From contig CM040746.1 of NCBI GenBank assembly GCA_022829145.1, forward strand, positions 31,911,712 through 31,975,711: DNA of 64,000 bases, given 5' to 3'. This DNA comes from Albula goreensis (taxonomy: Eukaryota; Chordata; Actinopteri; Albuliformes; Albulidae). A program made the position numbers and the translations under genes. Below are positions 22,339 to 32,718 of this stretch, piece by piece. Position 1 is the stretch's first letter. Each line of letters starts with the position of its first letter. The notes under the pieces were generated by a model that had not been told where the DNA came from, made no database searches, and was given only the letters and a program-made list of their open reading frames with translations.

Positions 22339-23739
22339 TGTGTGAGGTAAGAGAGGTGGCTTATTAGAGATAGCCCAGGACCAGGTGAGCTTTCTGCTGG
22401 GTGGACAGTGGTCGCCACGCAGCCAGTAAGACAGCGCGATCCCATGTGGGCAATGGTGTGGTTCATGCAGCTTCTTCACCTGTTCAAAGGTGTCTTTCAG
22501 TGGTTTGAGTCATCGTGTGGGATTCAGGGGTACAGTTCACGGTGATGGAGAAGTGACGGCCTTCAGCTCTCCTGCTCTCGTCTCTCTCCCCACCACGGCT
22601 CCCCTGCCACATGCTGAAGCAATTAAAGTGCGGAGAGTTGTGGGGTGGGGGGTGGGGGGTTGGGCTGGTGGATATTCAAAACAGAAAATAAAATGATTGA
22701 TGATGCTGTCACTGGCACGGGGAGGGCTAGGGAGGGGGGGACACGACTTAACGTCAGAATAATTTGGAAGCAAATAGATTATAGCCCGTCAATGGGATTA
22801 AGTAATGCCACTACCAGTTCTAGACAGGGGGAGGCACTGTTCGGAGTGGTGAGGGCCCATATATTCAGCCAGATAATGGTATACATTTAGCTTATCAGGG
22901 CTGAGTTTCATTTTATAGAAAAGCACTTTATATTATGCTTGATGATGGCAAGCATATTTCTCTTTCTTATCAGGGCAGGGCATATTACTGACCTTACTTT
23001 TTCACCCAAGCCATTTATGGTGGTGGATACTGTACTGAAATGCGGGTGGCCCTTTGGCATGCTAGCATATAGATATGGATATGTGGTTATGTGTATAGTT
23101 ATGTGTAATGTGCAATTTTAGATGTTGATCCTATCTGCATTTCCCCTGTCCCGTGTGTGCTGGGTATCTGGTAATGGAATTAATATCCGAACTCTTTATC
23201 ATGCACCTTTTTGCAGTATTCCCTGAATCATTTAAACATGTAAAAAAGAACAAAGCTGATGGTATCAGAACAAAAAAGAGAAGAAATAGAACAGAAAAGT
23301 TCATTATGAAAATGAATGAGATGGTGAAATATTAAACAGTGTGTTCCAATTCTGGAAACTTCAACCTAGTCTTCAGCATACCTTAGCTTGCCGCTATCCC
23401 TCTAAAATAATAACAACAAAATACAAAGACACATTTAATGAGGATTGACATCAACTCTTCAGATTATATACCAGTTTATCATATGAAATAAACATCGCAT
23501 TTTAAATGTACTCCATGCCTTTTAAATCGCACCCTCCTGACTCTTTTCTTTTATCTTTCTTGCTTTAATTCTTGCTCTCTTTTTTTTTTTTTTGGATGTG
23601 ATACATCATTCCAAGCCAATGGTATTTCTTTTATTAGTATTTTTTTGTTCTCATTTTCCCTATAGTGGAGACACACTCGGAACAAGGAACCATGGGACTT
23701 ATTCTAAAGCTGCTTCCTTTCCTTTAATCCCTTCTTCGA
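22339..23739. other. Non-coding sequence
   Basis: No gene seen. AT-rich from 22880 on, with a T14 run at 23580-23593. A G-quadruplex motif in the left part is listed separately. Confidence 0.5.
22642..22664 (+). other. G-quadruplex motif
   Basis: Four G runs (4, 6, 6, 3) with loops of 1, 1 and 2 bases on the plus strand. Short loops predict a stable parallel quadruplex. Confidence 0.8.
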
Positions 23740-24060
23740 ATTGTTGATCAGAACGCTCCCGGTACAATACCTGCCCCAAATTAAAGGAGAAAGCCTTTGA
23801 ATGGAATGGATACCTCTTGCATTCCCCTTTGGCTGTGATGGTTAATCATGGAAAGCGAAGGGAGCTAGCACAGGGAGTGATCAGGCAGGATTTGGGGTAC
23901 TTTGCCATTGTCTGCTGTCTCATAGCCTGCAGATTAATTTTGCGCACAATATAAACAAAAGCAGTCATAAACATATTACAGAGTCTGTGCTATGGAACAA
24001 AAGGGGAGAGAAAGAATGCTAATTTCACGCCTGTGTCTAAGTATGGGTGCAAGCTGCAGA
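23740..24060. promoter_or_regulatory. Candidate conserved non-coding element with a forkhead site
   Basis: Complex repeat-free block. It carries CCCAAATTAAAGGAG, GATGGTTAATCATGG, GCAGATTAATTTTGCGC and ATAAACAAAAG (23951-23961), a good FOX consensus. Motif spacing and AT content fit a developmental enhancer; unproven. Confidence 0.42.
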
Positions 24061-25005
24061 AGGCCTGTCTAAGTTTCAGCGTCTTTTTTTTTTTTAATGA
24101 ATATATGAAATTGCAAGGGGACATGTTATCATCCGCTGTTTCTCCTCAAATCTGCTCAAGTTTATGCAAATTCTGATAATATTCTTCACTCATGAAACAA
24201 AGCACCTGCACATTAGTCCTCATCTTAACTGACAGGGAGAAAAGAGGATTTGGGAGGCTAGGAAAAGGACACACAATGAAAGATGAATCTTGTTGTTGAA
24301 CATTGTTTTAACAGCTGTGTGGCTACTCTTAACTGCAGTTAAGGCACAAAATTCACGCTCCCATTGGAGAATGTCCTCTTGTTATCTCTTCATTCCATAA
24401 GCTTCCTCAAGCTTTGTAATCTATAAATTATGTTTGTGTCTTTCAAGAAGTGCAACATATACATAAATAAATAATTGTGATATTTCAATGGTGTCCTTTA
24501 TTTGGACTACTGAGTGGAAAAGCAGTACTCAATAACCAAAACTAATGTCTTGTGTTTATTAATCATTTAATTTGTTTCATCCCAATTTTTTAAAAATCTG
24601 TTTGGGATGCTCATCCCTATTTGTAGGCCTGCCTCACCACTATATCATCTAAAGACAGATTCAGAGAGTACAGACAGCATGAGCATCCTCCAAAGTGTTT
24701 ACTGCCTCAGCTGTGTAACAGGTACCTCATCAGACCAAAGGAGCTGCCAGCTGAGACTCTCCCTGTGGGGTTGCCAGCTTCAATCAACAGCAGTAAAATC
24801 AAGATCCAATATCAAACAACGGGAGAGCGGACAGCAACTAACAACAAATGAGTGAGCTGGCCCATCCACCCCACAACCAATCAACAGCTATTCTTCAGCA
24901 CTTTTGTAGGTTCATACTATTGAATCACACATACTTAGGTCAGACAATGAAGTTCCTCCTGGATCTGGCCACCAAGGCCCCTGACGCCCTTAGAGGACAA
25001 GAGAG
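24061..25005. other. Non-coding sequence
   Basis: No gene seen. T-rich run near 24084-24096; otherwise mixed AT-rich sequence. Confidence 0.5.
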
Positions 25006-25330
25006 ATGAGAGATCCGTTCATCAAAAGTTTAATTGCACCTTTTACCGACCACATAATCAATTTATTAACCAGTTAGCGTAATGTGATTAACCGACATCT
25101 AATGAGATCGCTCTCAGAACTGCCCCTGATTGAAAAATGTTCCCCGTCTGAAATACTGATGATCATTACGGGGACCCATATCTTTCTGTGCAATTATCAG
25201 TTTGAGATGGCCCGGACACTTGAACTCTAATGGTTAAGATAAATGCTGCCTCGGAATCCAGACGGTCAGATCTGGAGAGATCTCGAGACACTCGGTCTGC
25301 CTGAGCTCGGCACTTAGGCACCGGTGATCA
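25006..25330. promoter_or_regulatory. Candidate conserved non-coding element (one of the better ones)
   Basis: Dense in homeodomain-type cores: AGTTTAATTGCACC, ACATAATCAATTTATTAACC, GTAATGTGATTAACC, ACATCTAATGAGATCGC, TGATGATCATTACGG, GTGCAATTATCAG and TCTAATGGTTAAG within about 220 bases. No simple repeat. The right end, with TCTGGAGAGATCTC, shares a 14-base string with a SINE-like region at 46701-46714, so the CNE may end near 25265. Confidence 0.45.
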
Positions 25331-27404
25331 TCATGCCATGAAGGTGGAAGCGAGACATAAGCTAGATGGACAGGAAACTGTAGCGTTCAACACACACTTA
25401 AAATACAGCACATCCAGTATTTTATCTCATAGTTTACATGTCATAGTTTTCATTTTCCATTTTCTCTTGGACCTACAATTACTAGTTTGAAAAATATTGG
25501 TTACATTCCAAAAGCTTTATGATTTATTTCTAAGTATACCGTTGTTTTAATGATGCATATAGCTGTTTGGGTTGTATATATCAGGAAGGACAGTACAACT
25601 AAGGCAGACCTGAGTATGGATGTGGACCTTACAGAACTTATAGACTCACAGTTTGAAATCATGAAACATTTACAGAGCCTCATTTACATTGCTGCATTTT
25701 GAGCGGCATGACTAAGCATGATTAAAAACTTAGCCAAGGGGCACAGCAGCAGCACCTCACCATGGGGTCTAATCCCGCCCCAGCTCAGTCTGACTGACAG
25801 ACAGCAGGTTCAATGAGGTAGCAGGGTGTGCGGAAAACACGGACAGTGAGATCAGCTCAGATCAAGCTGGCTGTCAAAGAGGAGGAAGAATTTGCATATT
25901 GATTTTTTTTTTTTTGTAAAGGTTTCAGAAACCTGCAATGGTTTCAAAAGGAATTGGAAGTTGTGTGCTATGGTGCTGTTTTCCGTGGTCAGTAGTGCTG
26001 TGATGTATTCCCTCGTCTAAAACTGAAAGATGAAACCCTGACGCTGCTAGCTGACTGTGGCTGGAGCTCTGTTTTTTGATGGGTACACCGCCTCTGCATC
26101 ACCACAGATACTAGATTAGCAAGATCCTCAGTTCCATATTCTTAAGATGCAAATTTATTGCACAGTCTGAAAATGTATGAAAGCACATGACCAAATTCAA
26201 TGCAATTTAAAAGTTCAAAAGCACCAGATATCGATGTCACTAACTGGAACCTTGTGAATGGAAATAAAACAGGACAGAAGAAATACAAGAGTTGACCATC
26301 TGGTTGAGTCGAATATCTTTGGCTGCCCCCAGGGAGGAAGGGTTTCATCTACTGGGTTTTCCATGCTTCACTGAACAATAACAACTCCTTTGGTGTGCGG
26401 AGCTGCAGCACCTGTGTTCTGCTTGAGCCAGATGTAAGGCTCAGCTGGTGGACTGCAGAGCCAAAAGTGACTGGCTATACCTCCGTCCAAGTGCAAGCAC
26501 ACAACACCTCTCCCTCTCACAGTGACAGGACTGCACATGAACTATAAAACGGGATTTCTGCATGACCATATGAATGTTTTTTGCTGTTAGGGAACTACAG
26601 TTCCATTCTGAAAGCTGATCGAAACCTGTGAATCATCTCCGATAGACTGCTGCCCCCATCATCATTTCACCTGTTTGTTTTAACTTTTCCGGGGTACTTT
26701 ATTTATACCTTTAATTGATGGGCATATAAGTGAAACAATTATTTAGCTCTTTTTAGCTCCAAGTTTATATTTTCCTATTGAGAAATCAAGAGAAAATGCT
26801 GATTTTTGAGCTGGTGAATTATGACATTAATTCTGTTCTGTCTGTAAGGGGACAGGAAGTGGAGTGATGGGAAAGGAGGGAGCGATGTGAGTGGGGGAGA
26901 AGCTCATGGGTGTTTGCTAAAGGATGTGGCCAGTTTAGCTCCTTAAACAAAGCCTTTGAGGTGTTTACCAGTCAGCTGCGTCTGTCTGCTTCCAGTCTGC
27001 CAGCGTGAATCAGGGCAGGAGATACAGAGAAGCACACAGAACTGCTAAATGCAAGCATTGTGTTTTACACGTATTTACACTGTAATGTGGTCCTATTTCT
27101 TTATTTTATTCTTCTAATGGGGTTCTGGCAAATGATCAAGTATTGTCATGATTACTTCACAGGGCTGGATGGAGTGAATAAAAAGGGGGGATTTAAGGAG
27201 GATCATTGCACACAAGCTCAGTTTAAAAAAAGAGAGGAAAAAAAGGAGGAGTGAGTGGAGCTGTCAGCGAGCGTGTCAGCGGAGAGTGTGACACTAAACG
27301 TGTCAAAGGAGACAGTTGTTAAGCTGAGTTATTGCTGAGTCGCTGTAAAGCGGCCCTCACCAGATGCAAGGGACAGCTGCAGAGAGGAAGTGGGACAGGG
27401 TGGT
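25331..27404. other. Non-coding sequence
   Basis: No gene seen. A POU octamer ATTTGCAT lies at 25890-25897, next to a T12 run. A GGGTCTAATCCCGCCC at about 25765-25780 vaguely recalls a Pol III B box but lacks a clear partner. Confidence 0.45.
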
Positions 27405-27838
27405 GTGTAAAGAGAGAGAGAGGGTGAGAGAGCAAAAGGGGAGAGAGAGAAAGAGGGGGATAGAGAGAGAGATGGAGACAGTGAGAGAGAGAAAGGGTGA
27501 CAGAGTGAAAGGGAAGAGAGAGAAAGAGGAGGTAAGAGAGAGATGGAGACAGTGAGAGAGAGAGAGAGAGAGAAAGGGAAAAATGGAAAGATGGAGAGAG
27601 AGTGAAAGAATGAAAGGGGGAGAGAGAAAGAGGGAGAGTGACAGAGATGGAGACAGTGAGAGACAGAGTGAAAAGGGGAGAGAGAGAAAAAGAAGGAGAG
27701 AGAGACAGAGAGGGAAAGACAGAGATAGAGAGAAAGGGGATAGCGGAGGGAGAGAGAAAAAGAGGGAGAGTGACAGAGATGGGGACAGTGAGAGACAGAG
27801 TGAAAGGAGGAGAGGGAAAGATGGAGAGAGAGCGAGGT
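27405..27838. repeat. 430-bp polypurine (GA-rich) tract with internal duplications
   Basis: Almost entirely A and G on the plus strand. The phrase GATGG(A/G)GACAGTGAGAGA recurs at about 27471, 27542, 27647 and 27778. A longer unit, AGGGAGAGTGACAGAGATGG and its downstream sequence, repeats at 27631 and 27763 (offset 132). Overlapping Ser/Leu-rich or Arg/Glu-rich frames on both strands are repeat artefacts. Confidence 0.95.
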
Positions 27839-27839
27839 C

Positions 27840-28082
27840 CTGCCGCTCCAGTGACTGTGCCTGTGGCATAATGCCAAGGCCTTGACTCATGCAGCTCGCC
27901 GCGGCCAGGCAGAACTGATGACGGACAGGGAAAAATTGTCAATCTGTTGCTGCCGCCCAGAACGGGACTACATCTGCACCATCTTACCCCACTGTTATTA
28001 AACGGCCAGCCACCGCTCTCCCAGCATGCCGAGCGCTGTGATTAATCGCACCTTGCTCTGCACGCCAGCGAGGCAGGGGGTG
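27840..28082. promoter_or_regulatory. Candidate conserved non-coding element
   Basis: Complex block starting exactly where the purine tract stops. It contains CAAGGCCTTGACTCATGC (AP-1-like TGACTCA), GTTATTAAACGGCC and GTGATTAATCGCACC, with CpGs. It ends at a G-rich/TG repeat. Confidence 0.4.
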
Positions 28083-28172
28083 TGATGGGGATATGGGGTG
28101 GTGGGAGGTGGAGGTGGCGGTGGCTGCGGCTGTGGCGATGGCAGTGGTGGTGGGGGTTCGCAGTGCATGTAC

Positions 28173-28207
<35 letters not shown>

Positions 28208-28212
28208 GGTGG
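28083..28212. repeat. G-rich (GGTGG)n stretch and (TG)n microsatellite
   Basis: GGTGGNGG-type degenerate trinucleotide/hexanucleotide repeats to about 28157, then TG at 28172-28206. Confidence 0.85.
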
Positions 28213-28424
28213 GTGGGCAGACAGAGATGGGAGGGTTGGTGTGGTGGTGTTCAGGTTTGGGCGTGCTCACGTGTGCAACACATGTGATTGCTTTAAGGAC
28301 TCGAAGACGGCAGCTGTGGAGGCGGTCACTGAGGCAGTGGCACAGGGGCAGAGGGGCCTTACGAAACATCCTCGTTCCTGTCTGCTGGGCTCTGTCAGTA
28401 AAGAGGTGGCGGGCAGCCCTCTTT

Positions 28425-28590
28425 TATTCTGCACAGGGAGGAGAGCTAACCCAGCACTAAAACACCTGATTCAACCAATCAATATATCATGCTCCTCAAT
28501 CAGGGCCTTGTTTAGTTGAATCAGGTGTGTTAGAGCTCAGGCCAGAACAAAAGACTGCTGCCACATATGGCCCCTCTCAGATAAAACTAG
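28425..28590. mobile_element. Fold-back MITE, hAT-like, copy 1
   Basis: Two arms face each other: ACACCTGATTCAAC (28462-28475) and its exact reverse complement GTTGAATCAGGTGT (28515-28528). The wording around them (CTAACCCAGCACTAAAACACCTG on the left, GGGCCTTGTTTAGTTGAATCAGG on the right) matches a short non-autonomous element I recall as abundant in teleosts and usually filed under hAT. Terminal repeats are too decayed to set exact ends. Confidence 0.65.
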
Positions 28591-28639
28591 AGGAGAGATC
28601 TCCAGCTCCACGCCACACATAGCCGCGTGCATGCAGCTT

Positions 28640-29750
28640 TTCATTTCAGCCGATTTCTGCTGCCTTCATTAGTCCAGTTACTCACTCAGCCCTGTGCATA
28701 TAACTCTGTGTTAAAGCACAGAATACAAGCAAGAACTGGTGTTTCGATGATACAATTTAATAATAACCAATTTCAGTTCATATGTATCCTTTATAAACCG
28801 ACAAGACTAACTTAGCATAAGGATAAACCATTTATCGAATCATGAGCGAAGGCAGGACTGAAAACTGGCACACACGTGGCGCTCTGTGGCACTGAGTTTA
28901 ACACCACTGTGCCAGACAGGTTTGTGTTAGAGATAGCACATGTAAGAACTCTGGTGCAAAAACAGGGCAGCAGATACATCACCAGTGTTTCTAAAGATCC
29001 TGAAGCCAGAATCTATCATTTTAGATGATTAACAAGCACACCAACTTAAATAATGAAAAGCCATGTTCCGCAAATTACTTTCTACTTCATTTTGTCTAAT
29101 ATGATAGCTCTGCTTTTGCATTCCATTAAACCAAATTTTAGTTACAGAAGAAAATCTTCCAGATCTCCTACATTATATTAAATAATCTAAATTATTATGT
29201 TCTGTTTTTCAGTCTTAAAAATGAAGTGCTACCACATCAGATAAAAATACGTAAAATGGGATTGTCTAATGAGATGATACTTACTCAGACCCATAGGCTT
29301 GGCTCAGCCTTTAAATCAAATTTTACTTACTGACAAATCTTCTGGATTCCTACAGTATGTCAAATAACCAAAATTATAATGTTCTGTTTTTTTCAGCCTT
29401 ATAGTTCAGTGCTAACTCTCAGTTTTCAAAGCAGTGGTCACATACAGGGCCATGGAGGGTAATGTATAGGTAGGTACTCATTTCAATTCATTATGTCTCC
29501 CTTAAGAAGGTCAATTACTCATTCAGCCGTATTCATAGAAGTCTGTGTTAATGAGCAAGCAAGAATTAAAGACAACACAGCAAACTCATTTAACTTGTAT
29601 GCATTTATGTTCCAACCAACAGTAATACTTCAGCAAATAAAGGAACTGATTATGTATTATAAATATAACATACAGAGGATTGAGTGAAATAGATAACATG
29701 TATAGCGGTCCCCAGCACTGAGGTTTAGATCAGTGGTATGACTGTAAAAT
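28640..29750. repeat. Nested, diverged local duplications
   Basis: Segment 28640-28925 resembles 29478-29745, shifted by about 835 bases: TCATTTCA...; TACTC(A/T)TTCAGCC-type strings; TCTGTGTTAA; CAAGCAAGAA; then GGCACTGAG versus AGCACTGAG. Between them, 29091-29235 resembles 29261-29412 at an offset of 170-182 (TTGTCTAAT; AAATTTTA; AAATCTTC; TATTATGTTCTGTTTTTCAG). It reads as an old segmental duplication with an inner tandem duplication. No coding sense. Confidence 0.6.
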
Positions 29751-29859
29751 TGCAGCCTCCGCTGTCGTGGATCAGAGGTGGAGGTGTTCTATTTCTGACA
29801 GACAGGATGTGCTGGTCTGCTTTGGATCCTGCACCCTGCACAGCCCACCTTTAAACGCA

Positions 29860-30073
29860 CTGGCCACATGCTTCTCCTCCTCTCACTTCCTGTGTCAGGC
29901 CGTTATCCCACAGCGCCTATGAGTCAGCGGTGCGAACATTAAGACGGACCTTGATGAATTAATTGCATCCCCTGCTTAATGACTGCCATGGAGAAAATGG
30001 CCAAAAAAGGGCTCTGTTGGCGGGCTGTATTTTAAATGGACAGGAGAGTACATTCAGAAGGCTGTTTATGATA
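29860..30073. promoter_or_regulatory. Candidate conserved non-coding element
   Basis: Complex block with CCGTTATCCCACAG, GATGAATTAATTGCATCC, GCTTAATGACTGCC and GAAAATGGCC. Repeat-free; it ends where dispersed-repeat sequence starts. Confidence 0.4.
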
Positions 30074-30414
30074 TCTAGAGGAATCCAAGGAGGAGATTAC
30101 ATTCATGAGATTTAAACCTAGATTTAATATTTGTTGGGCTATGGTAAATATCAATAAATGTTAAATTCGTCTGTTCTTATCCGGAGCATAATGTTATCCA
30201 GCCTGTTATTTGCTGAAGCAATTCACATTAAATGCCTCACTCAAACATGTGTCAGGAATGCAGCACCTGTGGAGCGAAGCTGCTCCCACTGCTTTATAAA
30301 CCAGTAGCTTCACCATTATATTACACCACCAACACATGCCTTCACATATGGTCCATATCTTTAGGATATCAAAACATGTCAAGACACTACTTATAATTGA
30401 GCGATTTCACCCCA
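30074..30414. mobile_element. Dispersed repeat family, copy B (interrupted)
   Basis: Two parts correspond to copy C. GATATCTAGAGGAATCCAAGG ... TTTAATATTTGTTGGGCTATGG (30070-30143) matches 34990-35058, and GGTCCATATCT ... CAAAACATGTCAAG ... GCGATTTCACCCCAG (30350-30414) matches 35089-35170 and copy A. About 200 bases in between are not shared and may be a later insertion or a separate unique block. Confidence 0.5.
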
Positions 30415-31381
30415 GCGAGGCCCCTGTATACAGAATGAGCGATATGAGCTGTGTTAGACGGACAGAGAGAGCCACACGCAGGTCTGGTTAACAGGCTGCT
30501 GCTCCACAAAACGGACTGATGTAGGTCATACTAAACATGCCAGGAGGAAACAATCAATATCCAAGGTACCCTGACTTGACATACGTTTGATATGTAAAAA
30601 AAAAAAAAAAACTTTATTTCGGAAGCGTATTTGCAAGTTTTGTTGATATGCTCTCTAACCTGGGTAATATTGAATCCAGATTTGCCTTTTAGACCTTGCT
30701 CTCTGATATTAAGATGCTTCCTCTGGATTTCATATGTGTTCATTTCCTATGCATGGATGTGTCCATGATATGCAGCAATTTTTGGGGCTTGGACTTTGGG
30801 GAGGAATGTCCCCATTACTAAACTAATGTCTGAGCGGTGTATTGCAATGGGGGAGTTTTTTTTGCCTTTGATATAACCGGTGAACACGGATTGAGTTCAA
30901 ATTCATACTGCAATATGCTGAAGATTCCCATAGCAGCAGCAGGTGCTCACAGGTTTATGATATTTTTGTTTGGATCAAGGCACAGATTCCTTTTCTCCCT
31001 TTATGGGAAATGATTTGGTTTAAAACTTGTTGTGTTTGGTTTAATATTATAACACATCACAGTCATAACTAATCTGACCATGTGGAAGACATTTAAGAGT
31101 CATTTTTTAAATAAATACTATGATTATTTATGATGTTACTGATTAACCGCACTAAGCCTGTGCTTTCTGTTTGTGTGCTCATTCTAGAGATAATATGGTT
31201 CATTTGATGTTGCTCATAAACTCTGATGTCTTACATTTCTACTTCAATCCTGGAAGGAAGTGTACACACTCAACCATGATGCTGGGTAAGTTTGTATGCA
31301 TTCAGATCACAGGCAGTTTCCTGCTGAAGTGTTTTGAGTTGCTTGTGTGGGTAACGAGAAGGAGGGTGGTGCACTCAAGTG
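30415..31381. other. AT-rich non-coding sequence
   Basis: No gene seen. An A17 run at about 30596-30612 is the only marked low-complexity feature. Confidence 0.5.
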
Positions 31382-31552
31382 TTATGGCTAAGGAAATGGC
31401 TCTGTCCATAGAACATTCCAGATTCAGGTTTGTTAACAGACGGAACCCCTGAGCAGGGCACTGGCCTGAATCTTGCCGGTAAATACCCAGAGGTATTAAT
31501 GGATAACAAGTGACGCACTGCCTCACTCTGGGTAACGACGTGTGCTGGGTGG
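31382..31552 (+). mobile_element. tRNA-derived SINE with L2-type tail, near full length
   Basis: TGGCTAAGGA (31385-31394) fits a Pol III A box and GATTCAGGTTT (31421-31431) a decayed B box. The body CCTGAGCAGGGCACTGGCC ... GGTAAATACCCAGAGG...AATGGATAACAAG fits the body I remember for a common teleost SINE (TTGAGCAAGGCACTTAACC ... AAATATCCAGCTG...AATGGATAAC). CTCTGGGTAACGACGTGTGCTG (31525-31546) fits the shared L2/SINE tail. Old and mutated. Confidence 0.65.
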
Positions 31553-32459
31553 GTTGCATCATCAAACAGCGCACTGGATTGGCCTAATGGATTTAGCACA
31601 GTGAACCAGGCGCAGCCTTCCACCTGCAAGGGCCCACAGCAGTTCTCCATTCCATGCCATTAAAATCCTATCGACATTCAATCGGCCCCATTGAGATAGA
31701 CAGGAAGGTGTCAATGCCAGAGATGTGTGCTGGGAGGATCAGTCTGTCAGTCTGCGGGGCTGTGACATGGGTAAATTGGCACAGGATTTAATGATTTGCC
31801 CTTGCTACTGAGTGATTGACAGATTTATTTTTGCATTTACTTCTTCTGTAAATATGTGGTTTCTCTTGTAATATATGACACAATTTTTTCACTGCTTGGC
31901 AGGTCAGTGGAGTGAATTGCTGCAGACTCCGGTGCTCATTGCCACATACTTGGTGCATACGGATGTGTCTCTTTTTATGTTGCGTTTTTGCAGTCCTTGT
32001 CTTGTCCTGTGTAATACAATCTATATAAAATCTGGGTCAAATGGTAGTCTATTATTGGATTGGCCATTTGTTTCCTTTAATGATACACCTGTACAAAACA
32101 AAAAAACACACTAACTACCAATATCCTCATTATGTGTTATGGATTCATCAATATCTACATGCTGTTTCTGTCAGCTCACATGTTCTTGGAGTAGCGATTG
32201 GGTGAAATCATTTCTTCATCCATCACTAATTAAATGGTGGGAATGTAATGTATTGGACAGAGGCTGGTGTTTAAATAGAACAGTGCGTGTTGGTAGCAGA
32301 AAGGTGCAGCTACCAGGGGATGCTCATTTAAACTGCAACTCTGCTGACATTGTGCATAAGACTAATAAAGAGTGCAAAAGGAGATGGAGAAAGCACGTGC
32401 CGTGAAACCACTGTGGGGCAGCATGATGGAAGGGTTTTTTTTTTAGATGATAACATGCA
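31553..32459. other. Non-coding sequence
   Basis: No gene or nameable repeat seen. Confidence 0.5.
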
Positions 32460-32660
32460 CAGCCCAGCCTAGGCGGGACGGGCCGGGGTTGTTGGTTTTG
32501 TGTGCTGTGTGGTGTAAGTAAAGCAGGCCCTCATTAACCCCTCTCTCCCAGGACCTCCCAGTGATCCTCACATCTTTTCTCAAACAGGGCAGACCCTAAT
32601 TAACCACCCAAATCACGGGAGAGAGCCTGGCAGGAATCATAGCACTCTCAGCAAAGAGAG
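32460..32660. promoter_or_regulatory. Candidate conserved non-coding element
   Basis: Contains GGCCCTCATTAACCCC and ACCCTAATTAACCACCC, two homeodomain sites in similar wording about 75 bases apart, plus TCACATCTTT. Ends at a CT repeat. Confidence 0.37.
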
Positions 32661-32663
32661 CAC

Positions 32664-32718
32664 ATCATCTCTCTCTTTCTCTCTCTGTGTCTCTCCCTCC
32701 CTCTAGCTCCCTCTCTCT
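32664..32718. repeat. (CT)n tract
   Basis: CTCTCTTT and CTCTCC variants, about 55 bases. Confidence 0.85.

Noticed and set aside
22126-22479. Minus-strand repeat protein with a TTDHS-type motif
   Set aside because: It comes from the 46-bp minisatellite. The repeat shifts frame with every unit, which makes all frames look alike. No start, splice or homology support.
25765-25780. Pol III B box (GGGTCTAATCCC)
   Set aside because: No convincing A box at the usual distance and no SINE body after it.
27319-27942. Frame of 207 codons rich in Ser and Leu on the minus strand
   Set aside because: It is a translation of the GA/CT tract. Three overlapping minus frames and several plus frames are equally open, so it is low complexity, not a membrane protein.
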